DNA of 64,000 nucleotides from Anarhynchus alexandrinus (lineage: Eukaryota; Chordata; Aves; Charadriiformes; Charadriidae), in the NCBI GenBank assembly GCA_008711295.1, contig VUYV01000035.1, positions 4,622,161 through 4,686,160 of the forward strand, in the 5' to 3' direction. Each line of letters begins with the position of its first letter. The stretch's first letter is position 1. The position numbers were made by a program, and so were the translations under genes. The notes beneath the pieces were generated by a model that saw nothing but the letters and a program-made list of their open reading frames with translations, had not been told where the DNA came from and did no database searches. Shown here piece after piece: positions 39,001 through 50,100 of this stretch.

Positions 39001-40407
39001 TCCTGCACTCCAGCCACAGACCGCACCGGCTGTACTCTTGCCAAGGGCTCGGTGAACTGGTGAGAGACACTGTTCTGCGTGCCCTGTACAAGCTGGCTTC
39101 TTGTTAAAATGATCCTGCGCTGCCCCAGGTGTTGACTTGTCTCTTGTTGGGAGGAGAAGGAGGAAGAGGGCAGGAGGTTACACCTTTGCATGTGCCACAC
39201 ACTCGCGGAGTCCCTACACTGAAAGCACTTTGGAACCGTGGTATTTCAAAGGGATGCCTACGTCTCTGAGGGCGGAGTGGGAATTGAGGAGAGAGAAGGT
39301 TTAAGCAGGACGAGCTCCCAGGTCATCTGGGCAGTGAGGCTACACTTGCTAGCAGTGAGCTTGTACTGCCGCTCACCGGCACTCGCGGGCGGTTTATCTC
39401 TTTAGGGCAGGAAGGGAGGTTTGATGTCTCCTCAAAAAGGAAGGGTGAAGCCATGGAGGGATAATTGCCTGTGGTGAGAACTGATGTCCCTGCAGCCATG
39501 AACGGTCACTGCGACCAGGCTGACCTCCCACGGGCTCCTCAAAGGCAGTGTGGCAGCGGTCACCATGCCTGGCACAGCCCCGGGTAGGGAGCAAAGACCA
39601 CAGGAATCCCACCAGTTTGCACCCACGGGAGTGGCAGGCACGCGTTTTCAGCATAACCCAGAAGACATTAGCATTTCAGCAGCAAAAAATAGAAAAGCAG
39701 GCTTTTAAGATATTGTTAAAAATTCCCCACATCTTCTTTACACAGAGATGGTTGGGTCTTAAAGAATTTTCTAAATGAAATAAACTCTTAGATTCGGAGA
39801 ACTGAATAATGCAGAATGTCTTTGGATGGAGCCTCTGCTCCCTTTACAACTGCTCTTGCTGCTGCCTCAGAGCAAGGCAGGGAAAGAGAGAGAAGCAAGA
39901 GGAGTGAAGGAAAGCTTAAACAAGGGTGAATAAACCCAGGATGCCGTCATATGTGTCTAGGAAGCAGATTCAGGAAGAGCACAAGAGGAAAAAGAGTAAA
40001 AGGATTGGGCAGGGCAAACGCAGGCAAGTGGAGAAGTGGTGGGATAAGCTGCTGCAGGAGAAACGAGAAGCTGGTCCCACAGCCTGGGCTAGCGAGGTCT
40101 CGTGGAGGATTTGGGTTCTGCCAGTGGACAACTGTGCAGATCTCCTCTCATGTTCCTTGCTTCCATGCTGAGGAGAAAGACCAGAGGAGGAGGAAGAGGA
40201 TGGGAAATCCCATTCCGCTCTGTGGGTGACCCTGGCAGAGTGAAAAACAACAGTGGCTCAGGCCCATCTAAGGTATGAGGTTAGTTTTCAGCGGTATAAT
40301 CACTGCTGGCTGTAAATGAGCTATTCTACCAGATACACACTAACCTCACTCACTCGCGCTTACAGAATCGTTCCTACAGGCGAGAGGTCCCCGGGAAAGG
40401 CACTCAC
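36030..40407 (-). other. SLCO3A1 intron 7
   Basis: A 4378-bp phase 0 intron with donor GTGAGT and acceptor ctccgcag. It holds a T run at about 36789-36802 and a GA-rich stretch near 38760-38860. No transposon was recognized. Confidence 0.85.
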
Positions 40408-40546
40408 CGTGCTGCTGCAGCCAGCAAAGCAGGCAGATAAATATGTGACCCCGTCTGCCCCACAGACTGGAGTGAAGGAATCAGTTTGGCATTCACAGTT
40501 GTTATTGCAGGGGGAATATGGGTCCAGAGATGAGGTTGGAGTTGAG
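40408..40546 (-). CDS. SLCO3A1: SLCO3A1 coding exon 7 (Kazal-like extracellular loop)
   Basis: A 139-bp exon, phase 2 in and phase 0 out, acceptor ...cttacag and donor GTGAGT. The frame is NSTPTSSLDPYSPCNNNCEC followed by QTDSFTPVCGADGVTYLSA and CFAGCSST. This is the cysteine-rich Kazal-like domain between TM9 and TM10 that all OATPs carry; seven cysteines are in this exon. The first residues make overlapping N-glycosylation sequons (NNS, NST). The stretch before SLDPYSPC differs from human in sequence but not in length. It has no ATG, so its true frame is easy to miss; an out-of-frame minus-strand ORF over the same bases is a shadow. Confidence 0.95.
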
Positions 40547-41440
40547 CTGTAAGAGAAAGAGAAATGGTATCAGCCATCAGTGTGATGACAGCAGCCAGCT
40601 TTGCCAATCAGCGCCACACAAAGATGGCTTTGGAGGGTGTTAGTTAAGGCAAACAAATCACAAAAAGCAGCGGGCAGGCTTTCTGGGTCCCAGCTTGAAG
40701 AAATCCAGGCTACAGCCTCTCCTTGGGGACAGAAATGCCACGGGCCGCCATCCTTCTGCAACGGGGAATCTAATGGGAAGTTTGGGCTGCCTTGTTTCCC
40801 CAAGGAAATCCAAAGATGTGCCACGGGAGATTGAGCTGTTTTTTCCCAGAACAGTAACAGTCAGGAGCTGAGAGCCGTCATCTTCAAAAAGATCGCCACT
40901 GCATACTGAGGAGCACCAGAAAGGAAAATACAGAGTAACTCTCTTCAAGTCCTGTGAATGCTACAGGGCACTGCACGCCTCATTTCTCCCGTCAAAACGG
41001 GCCTGGAGCCACGCATACTCTCTCCTCACCATATCGGAATTTCCAGGCATCTAAAACCTGGTTCTACAAATTCCCCTCAGGCGCTTAAATAAATGTACAA
41101 AGCAGCGTGTGTCCCTCGCTGCCAGGAGAAAGCAGACGGTGGAGCAGGCCCCAATGCGATGTAGGTGGCCACGGGTGCAGAATCAGGCCTGGCACCTTTC
41201 AGTTCAGTTTGACCGATTTTAGTAAAATTCTGTTGTCAGCTGCAGGTACTCAACTCTCACAGCAGAGTGTGGCATGAACACATCCCAAACTAAGAGCCCT
41301 ATATGACACTACCTTCTATATTCTTGCTCAACATGGCTGCCTAAGGGCCAGCGCTGCCTGAAGGCTGCCTGTCGAGGACAATAACATGGCATTTACGTTG
41401 GTAAGGCTGCGTGAGGCCCTGCAACTCTCTGGGGACTCAC
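40547..41440 (-). other. SLCO3A1 intron 6
   Basis: The shortest intron, 894 bp, phase 2, donor GTGAGT and acceptor cttacag. Nothing besides unique sequence is seen. Confidence 0.88.
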
Positions 41441-41639
41441 TTGTTTCCATAGGGAACAGTAACCCCTGCCACAGGTCCTGTGTCGCATCCCAGGAACAGG
41501 AAAGACACGTAGCAAGCCGTGGACACCAGGTTCACCAGCATGGCCATCCTGATGGCTCCCAGAGCAGACAGGCTGAGCTTCTTCACCAAGAGGCCACCCA
41601 GGAATATGCCCAGACACGCACATGGGATTGCCGTCATCC
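41441..41639 (-). CDS. SLCO3A1: SLCO3A1 coding exon 6 (TM8 and TM9)
   Basis: A 199-bp exon, phase 1 in and phase 2 out, acceptor ...cttgcag and donor GTGAGT. It encodes GMTAIPCACLGIFLGGLLVK (TM8), a short basic cytoplasmic turn KKLSLSALGAIRM, and TM9 AMLVNLVSTACYVSFLFLGC. It ends in VTVPYGN plus two bases of the next Asn. The Cys in FLGCDTGP is the first cysteine of the large extracellular loop 5. The open frame continues past the donor for one lysine codon and a stop, which marks the exon end clearly. Confidence 0.96.
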
Positions 41640-44004
41640 CTGCAAGAGGAAAAATCGGTTAGCAGGACGTGTGAGCGAGGCTCAGCGAACCACACCATTA
41701 CAGCTTTTTACTTTCCAACAGAGAAATCTCTGCGCTAGCATGGGGAAACCTTCTAATGACCAACTGCTGGAGCAGCACCAAGCTGAGGTTGCCCAAAAAG
41801 TGAGGAATGGTTGCAAACAGGTATGCTACCTTGCACAGAGGAACCGGGATCTTCCTCCAGTTCTCATTCGTATTGAAGGGAGATGCCAAAAATTGCTGAG
41901 GCTGACCCACTCTACCCTAAACAGCGGTATCTCTAACGCTTCCTGCAACAGTTCCCAGACAAATAAAGCAAAGAATTTTCTAAGGTGTCTAGAGGCTTTG
42001 GATGAGCCCTGCTTGGTATACTTCACAGCAGTCTGATCTTCAGAGATTAGGCAATAGTCGCATTTGAAAACACGAAACCTCCCTTAAAGAATCTTCCAAA
42101 ACTGAGATGCAAAATCACTGCCAGAAGTGACTCGCTTTCCAGGCACAGAAAGGCATCATCACACTAAGCTTGTCTGGGTTCACTTTTATCCCGTTGCTGC
42201 CAGTTACACGCCAGACCTTACCTACCTGGGCTAAGCTTAGAAGTGCATCCAAATCCCGGCACTTCTGGACTCCCACAAATGCCATGTGGGAAATCCGGTA
42301 GCAACTTCGTTTAAATTAAACAAGTTGTTGTGAGGACCACAGATGTATCAAAGCCTCCTTTCCCACTACTAGGTCAGAAGCAGGATGTGCTCAGGCTCAC
42401 GGGCGGTACCCTCTTTGCTGACCACCCAGCCATACGCACGTGCTGACTGGCCAGCATCCCCCCACCAAACAGTGTAGTGGTTTGCCTTCTCCCAGTGGGT
42501 CAACAGTGAAGTTGCTTTCCTTTAATTTTCAGGAAAGACGGAAGAGCCTAACATCTTTGGGACCTCTGTCCTGACAAATCCTATTAAAATTCACCAGTAA
42601 GTTCCTGTGGGGGAGGCAAGACTGACTGCAGGGTATTGTTTCTGTTGGAAAACCAGGCCAAAACCAGAAGATATCAATAGATTCAATGGGAAAATAAATA
42701 ACTGTCAGGAGAGCAGCTTGCAAGCTCCTTATTTTGATATTAAGATCCACCCACTTCATGATGTCCCAGTTTTTGACAGATCACTGCCAGCTGCCCATCT
42801 GGCGAGCTGTGGTTGCAGATCATACAAGATCAACTTGCAGATATCTCAATTGGGTGCTGCCAAGAGAATGGCTGTCAAGCAAATCGCTGGGCCTGCTTGG
42901 GAATGGGCAGCAGGAGAAAATAAATGAAGATCCCACTTGTGCATCAGTGTCCTGACAGGGAACGAATGAACGCTGAGAAATATATATATGGGAAAGCGCA
43001 GCAGCATAGCATGGTCAGAGAGAAGGGGCATTTGAAAGACAACCATAGAATCATGGCATGGTTTAGGTTGGAAGGGACCTTGAAGATCATCGAGTTCCAA
43101 CCCCCCTGCCATGGGCAGGGACACCTCCCACCAGACCAGGTTGCTCAAAGCCCCATCCAGCCTGGCCTTGAACACCTCCAGGGATGGGGCAGCCACGGCT
43201 TCTCTGGGCAACCTGGGCCAGTGTCTCACCACCCTTAAAGTGAAAAATTTCTTCCTAGTATGTAATCTAAATCTACCTTCTTCCAGTTTGAAGCCATTTC
43301 CCCTCATCCTATCACTACATGCCCTTGTAAAGAATCCTTCCCCAGCTCTCCTGTAGGCCCCCTTTAGGTACTGGAAGGCTGCTGTAAGGTCTCCCCAGAG
43401 CCTTCTCTTCTCCAGGCTGAACAACCCCAACTCTAAGCCTGTCAACCAAGCTGCACTAGCTCAGGTATTTGAACTGATGATTGCAATCCCGTAATTTCCA
43501 GTCCAAGGGGAAATGAGGGACTAGCAGGAGAAACTGGGCTTCCTAACCCAAATAGAGATAGGCTGGAGAACTCTGGGATACCTGAACCATGAGACCAGTG
43601 GTTTGATGGGCAGCCCTTTCTCTCAGCGAGAAACTGCAGTCTTGGGCAACCAAACGACCCAGTTTGGTTGGGATTTCTGCTGTACTTCAGGGCCATCACA
43701 GACTTTCATAGCCTGGCTGCATCGCACCACTTCTCCCACAATGGGCTCGGCTACAGGGGGATGACCGCAGCAGGCTGCAGTGGAGAGCGCAGTCAAGGAG
43801 GAAGGACACTGGAGGTCTGCTCTGGGTTCTGCAGCCAAGGCACAGCTGGAGCCCAGCCCTCCCACTCACAGACACCTTTCCAGATGATGGGCAAGTCACT
43901 TTTTGGGCAGCCTAACCAGGGTGACTGGTTGCAGTTACCAGCCCTGCTGAACACTTTTAAATGCCTTTGGGCACTGGAGATTTGGTGGCCCTGTGGTTAC
44001 TCAC
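41640..44004 (-). other. SLCO3A1 intron 5
   Basis: A 2365-bp intron with donor GTGAGT and acceptor cttgcag. It carries the CR1 fragment at 43044-43443 and a short AT repeat at about 42981-42989. The 216-codon plus-strand frame at 41386-42036 crosses exon 6 in antisense and is a shadow. Confidence 0.88.
43044..43443 (-). mobile_element. CR1 LINE 3' fragment inside SLCO3A1 intron 5
   Basis: A 400-bp CR1 end in minus orientation, the same strand as SLCO3A1. It has the CATAGAATCATGG tail complement, GGTTGGAAGGGACC, CAACCCCCCTGCC and CTCTGGGCAACCTGGGCCAG. The ORF2 C-terminus is open in one frame through the copy: [20 protein letters not shown], then FFTRACSDRMRGNGF, FRLHTRKKFFTLRVVRHWPR, and LEVFKARLDGALSNLV. 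The open frame and closer match to the general CR1 pattern suggest a younger copy than the one near 15 kb. It starts within ORF2, so it is a dead 5'-truncated insertion. Confidence 0.94.
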
Positions 44005-44169
44005 CCAGGAGCTGGTTGGCAGATGAGGTGGTGAGGTTGAACTGCTGCTCCAGGTACTTTCCCAGGAAGGCGGCGAAGCCAGCCACCACCGCGATCTCCA
44101 TGCAGGCTGCCAGGATGATACAGGTGAAGACAGGATTGGAGAGCAAGTGCTTAGTTACTTTGGGGATCA
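44005..44169 (-). CDS. SLCO3A1: SLCO3A1 coding exon 5 (TM7)
   Basis: A 165-bp exon, phase 1 at both ends, acceptor ...ctcttccag and donor GTGAGT. It encodes VIPKVTKHLLSNPVFTCIIL and then the rest of TM7, the sequence AAFLGKYLEQQF, and the extracellular loop with NLTTSSANQLL. The NLT triplet is a possible N-glycosylation site in the loop between TM7 and TM8. The exon sits at about residues 337-391. I see no difference of note from the human sequence as I recall it, which fits strong constraint on the transport core. Confidence 0.96.
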
Positions 44170-47100
44170 CTGGAAGAGAGGAAAAAGGGAGAGGTGCTTT
44201 TGTGAAGGCTCTGCTCGAGGTGCTGGAGGTGCCTTGCTGCTCTCCTGCTGGATAAACTCACTTCAAATCAGGAGTAGTTTTCTGTTCTGCACAGACAAGC
44301 TGGTTGAAATGTGGCAACACCAGAACAAAGTGAAATACCAGAATAGTGTCATCGAAAGATTCAGATACCAGGAAGGTGCAAAAAGAAGTCACCCATTGTT
44401 ATGTTTACATCTTATAGATGATTTTGAAATTTTGAAGGATGAGTGTTTTCCAGTATTGCTTTTGTTTCCCCCCTAGAGAAGTCAATCAAAGCCTCTTTTT
44501 CCTCCTCCTTTCCCTACCTGCTCCCCATGAACAACGCTGAGCCAGCCGATGGGTGTCATGAGTACTATACTCAGCGCTGCACAAATTCTTGCAAGCTTTG
44601 AGACACAAGCTAACCCAGCACACGCTTGGCCTTTCCTTCTCCTGCCATCCAAATTTGCTTCATTTACTTATTCCCACGTAACACTGGCTGAGTGACACCT
44701 TCTAGCAGCACATCTCGGGGCAAGCTGAAATTCTCCTGCTTAGCCTTGGGCCACAGCCACCCATGGGCATAAAGGACCTCATGCCTGGGACAGGCATGTT
44801 AGCCTGTGTGTTCCCATAGCCCAGAGCTTCACCAGCCAAGCGATGCCTTCCGTGCAGACCCTACCAGCTTTGGTGGCTGCAAGGGTGGAAAAGGACACGC
44901 TGAGCACACACTTGCTTTAGTTTCATGATCCCTTAGCTCCTCCCCCCTGTATCATTAGCGTCCAGAGTCTTCTTCTTCAAGCCCGTCTCTATTTCCGATA
45001 AGTAAACATGAGTTACCTTACAAAGGGAAATCTGGCTAATGAATCAGATAGCACATTTTCTACTTCAGCGAACATTTTAATTATTGCCGAGATAACACAG
45101 CTTAAAGAGGAGAGCATCCCAGTACAGAAGAGAGCCTTGCTTTGTCTCAATACCTGATGACTAATTTCTCCCTGAATTAAATGTGAAAATCATTAAGTTT
45201 GAAAATTACCTTGCTGAAGTGTAGTGAAGCCTCAATGGACCCCTATTTGCATTTTGAAAATCCATCCCCCGCATCCCCTATGGTGTACCAGGGTCTGGCA
45301 GATGACAGGTTTCTCTGGTGTTGGCTTCTGTTTTCCCTTAGGGTTTTTTTTGGTGCAAAATCTAATTGCATTGGCCTCAGCAAGTGAATGCACAGCTCTT
45401 TGTCAGGTTCTGCTTGGGTCCCTTTGGTTCTTTTTTGGGGGGGAGGGTTATAATTAGGTTTGATTTAACCTTCTTGGAAGGGGCCACTCCACAGCTTCTG
45501 GTCTCTTTATATCCCAAATGTATAAAATTCTTGCTTCCTGAGGATTTGCTGGATAATGAAGGTGCAGGAGGCACAGTATTTTTTAGTAGAACAGGGGAAA
45601 AAAAGGAAGAAGAAAAAAAATACTGCGAGGGAGGAACGGGGGTGGGGGGATTCAGACGTGGATAGATCTCAGAAGCCACCTGCTGCCTCCTTCAGTTCTT
45701 TGGTGGCCACCTACAGAATTTCCCCTTCTTGCCAGGAAAAGGAGGGAAAATGCAAAGGTGGACTTGGCAGCACTGAGCTCGAAAAGCCGTATTTAAGGTA
45801 TTAATGCCTGTTGTGCCTCTGGAGTTCAGTTTGTTCGAGATTAATGGATTCCTTGAGATGTAGCTTTGTGCCAATTCAAACGCAAAGAGACAAAGGTCTA
45901 CCTCTAACTTTATCCACCAAATAATAATGACAGCCTGTCTTTTGCAGGAGGGAGTTAAAGATCATGGACATTTATTTCTGAAGTTGGCAAGGCTGGTACC
46001 CAACCATCATGCATTACCAAGGTCAAAATCCATCCTTCGTACTTGGGGATGGACACCAAAAATTTTGAAGTTATCGCACTATCTGACACAGGAGAGGAAG
46101 CCCTCGTGATATGCCTTGCCTGGCAGCGCTGGGCTACGAGTCCTATCACTTCGTCATTGCTTCTCCTCCCTGTGTGTCCAGATGTGAGTCTTCTGGGACA
46201 GATCCTGTCCTCCACTGCATGTTTGACCACTGTCTACTGCAACAGGACTCTGTACCAGCTGGAGGGTATAACACAAAACCCAGTGCAAAGAGTGCAGAAG
46301 CAGTGCAGGCAGTGCCTGGCAGCCTCCACCATCTTCTCAGCCAGGGCCAGCTCATTCCCTTTCATTTTCTAAGGGAAATGACAGGAGGCTCCCCATAGAA
46401 ATGAATATCCTTTCATCTTGCTACTGCTACCCGTTAAGATGAATCATTTGACACCTGCTGCTGCCTTATCTGTCTCACTTCTTGGGGTGAAATACCTCTG
46501 GGAACAAGATTAAAAGTCAGCAGTGAAGTTTAAAAGTCTCTCAATAGACTAGAGTGACGTGCTTTCAGCTGCCTGGCATATGGTGCTGGGTATGAAGGGG
46601 GAATGGAAAATGTCTGATGGGGGACAGTAAAGCCCTGGGGAACGCAAAAGTGAAGCATGGCGCTTCTTCACTGGAGCCGATCCCAGCGAGAGTCATGATA
46701 AACGTTACCCTGCACCTTGTTGGCCCAAAGGTTAGCTGAACACTTTGTAGCAGCACTTTGGAGCTATAAATCTGACGTTGAAGCCCCTTCGCCAAATGGG
46801 AAAAGAGAAAGGTCTTTTGGATTCAAAAGAGTCTCAAAAACCTACTTGGAGAACCCACGAGCTGTATCAGACACGGCACAGAAAGACTCACCCTCCCACA
46901 CTCAGAAGGACCAGCTCACTTAACATCTTTATCCCAACACACCCAATACGCTGCAGAAACAACGGCAGAAAAGTGATTCTCATTGCCATGGCAAAATACA
47001 CTGAGAAGAACAAGAAACCTCGGCCTCTTTTCACTGCTAAAGGACTTAAAACCCAACTCTTCAGACCATCCACATGCAGCGTTGGTCACAGGATCACCCA

Positions 47101-50100
47101 TAGGTTGGAAGGGATCCCCAGGAGGATGTCCCAAAGCTCTCCAACACCTTTTCCAATCCCTCAACTTACCACCTTTGAACACCCCAAGCAGCACCCGTGC
47201 CAAGGCATCAAGCACCCTCCCTATCTCCTGCTGTGGAGCCAGCTGTGGGTGACAGGCCATGGGCTTGACAAGCAAACGCACTTACGTACACCAAGTAGCT
47301 TTGATTTGTCACTAAACATCGGGGAGTACCAGGGATAATTGGCAACCTCATTACATGAGGTTTAACTACTCTCCAGAAACGACAAACTATAATCATCACG
47401 TTGGTGCTTGAAATGAATTGTTTGGAACGTTACAATCACCAAGGCCCCTTTTTCCAGTTGGAGCACCCTACAGAGACATGTTTTCAATTTGCAGTAAAGA
47501 TGAGGAACACAGAAAGCAAAGTAATAAATCAGAGGGAGGTTTACAGCCCAGTCCACCTAGGACAGTGTGGCGAGGGAAAGGTGTAATGTAGCGTCAAACC
47601 AAAATACTACTTTCTAATAGCAACGTAGGCAGCAAGCCTCAGATCTGAATAGAAAACAAAAGGCAAAATCTCTACCTGGCTTGAGGAATAAGGGATGAAG
47701 AAAATAGTGCAGGCAGCAAGAAGAAAATACCTCCCAGAAAGAGGCAGCTCCTAAAAAAGAGAAGATGGAGTAAGGCAAGAGGCGCTGAAGATCTCTCAGG
47801 TGAGTTTAATATGCTGAAGTCCACGTGGCTTTGGCAAAATTAGTATCACAAAGGATATGAAGGAAAAGGATGACACCAATGTCAAAAAGGCTTCTTGACA
47901 GATACAAGCTTGAAGCAACCATAATGTTCTCACACATGAAAAGCAGGCCCCTCTAGTCTATCATCTTACCTCCAGCGACCACCTTTGCTGAACTTCAGAG
48001 GGGGACATAAACCTCCCTTACTCGTGTCATGGAGGTCATGGCAAGGCACAGCATCTTTTCGGAGACAGACACGCTCTGCTTGACCTCAGCTCCTGCTCAG
48101 CTTCTGCCCTGAAGCGTGCAGGCTGAAGGCCTTTCTGAATTAATCAAAGCTTCTGATAACAAGGACGCTGGCTTTGAAACAGCCAAGAAGAACCTGCCAA
48201 CAAAGCCTGCACCCCCAAGAAATCCAAGCCAAAGGAAACTTGGAGACTGACAGGACCTGATGTGGGGCCTTTTATGATCACCTGCCATCCCCTTACCTAA
48301 GATTAGGATTTCTCAGCAAGCCTTTTAGATGTTGGTAGGGAGCCAAGACCCAAATCCAAAAAGGCATTAAGGTCTTCATACTCTCTAGATCTGGACCAAA
48401 GACTCACCGCTCTGGCCGTGAATGAAGGTACAGATGAAGCCCTCTCCAAAACGTTGCCGCTATCACCCGTTAGAGTCATGAGTTTAAAACTACTCGTGTT
48501 AGCCATTAAACCCGCTCAGTCCTATGAACTCCCATCAAGGATGGACTACAGGCTCTCCGTGGCCCAGCACTCCCCTGCACAGCTGGGAGCTTCTGGTCCA
48601 GCACTACGTAGCTCCTCCCAGAGAGCACTTTTGGGGGGAGAAATCCAGGATTGAGAGCAGCTCCCTCCCTAGGTATTCAGCAGATTGGTACACAGAGCAG
48701 GAAGGAACCGAACAGAAGACAAGATAGCTGTCAGCTGTACGACCCAGCTCTCCTACACTCTTGGAAATGAAGCTGGACAGGAACCAAGATGTTTCCAAAT
48801 CTAGGGAATTTGCAGTTTTGAAATTCATTTCATTCCACAGTGAGTTTTCTTTTAATACCTTGTGAATGAGCTTCTCTCTCCAAACCTGAAGGATTCCATA
48901 TCAATTTCAATCCTTTTAGGTTTTTAATCTCTCTCGCTAGACAGGCAGAATGTAATGAATTTCTGGTTTAAATCATTGCAAAACAAAATGCATTTAGAGC
49001 AGACTGTTTCAGGGGTGTTAAAGATAAAGCCAAGGAAGCATTCTGAAACCAAATTTCATCAGAACTGACCGCTCAATTCAGTAGAAGTGACATTTCTGTA
49101 TGGGAAAAAAAAATAAATTATTTGAACAAAGTATTTCCAAGCACGTCCTGGAGCAGGCGGTGACTTAGAGGCAGCGTGTTAACACCGAGTGAGAGGGCAG
49201 ATGCCGGACAGACATGAGCAGAGGGCACAGTGCCCTGACACAGCCGAGCATCGTCCCCGGCCTTGAATGGCAGAGAGGTCCCCAAGGCAGACCAGAGGTA
49301 GGAAAGCAAAGCTGTGCCCCCAGGACAGCAAGGACTGCCACAGCCCACGCCTGAGGGGCTTTCACAGCCCATACGGGGAGCGCAGGGCTGGAACAACCCT
49401 GCCAGGCTGCCAGCCGAGAGCAAAGAGCAGCGGCAGCATTTATCCATCCTCTCCCTGCTATTAATCCTTCACTTCCCTGTGCTCCCAAATGGATTTGCGC
49501 TGCTTAACTGAAATACTAATCAGGTAAAGCGGTGCAGCATTCGTATGCCAGTTTAGCAACGGTAAGCACCTCCCAGGACTGTCCCAAAGCTGTCTGGCCT
49601 GAGCTGCCATTCCCCGGCGCAGAGCTGCCGTGGCAGCCACCCGCCGCCGCCGCTGCCTTTGATTGCCTCTTCACCTTGTGCCCTTCAAAAGCACGCTTTT
49701 CGTTTCAAGTTCGAAGCTCCTCTTAAGGATGCTTCTTTTCCTGGCATGAAGATACCCGACGGGAAGAGATGCCGTGGTTTCCCAAAAGCTGTGCCCTCCC
49801 TCCTGTTTAGACTTTGATAGAGATGTAAAAGACCTTTCGACACTTTGAGCAGGTTGCTTTTATAATAGTCCTAGCTTTTCTGCGTGCTAAGGCTAGAGAA
49901 AGCCGAGGAATCTCACCCAGCCCTGCATCTCACTGCTTTTCAGCAGATCTTGTAGTGTCTCGAGCATCCTCCCAGGTGCCAGCCACGCCGTGTCGCCAGC
50001 TGACAGCCGTGACCCAGCTGGGAGAGTGTCTCCAACCGACACCACCCTGCTTCCTCTCCTGCCACGTCCGCTCACTCGCAACTGTCACTGCAAGGCTTGA

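Noticed and set aside
40404..40607. 67-codon minus-strand frame over exon 7
   Set aside because: It is out of frame with the Kazal-like sequence and starts inside intron 6; a shadow of the true exon.
41386..42036. 216-codon plus-strand open frame
   Set aside because: It overlaps SLCO3A1 exon 6 in antisense and runs into intron 5; the coding evidence is all on the other strand and the frame has no recognizable domain.
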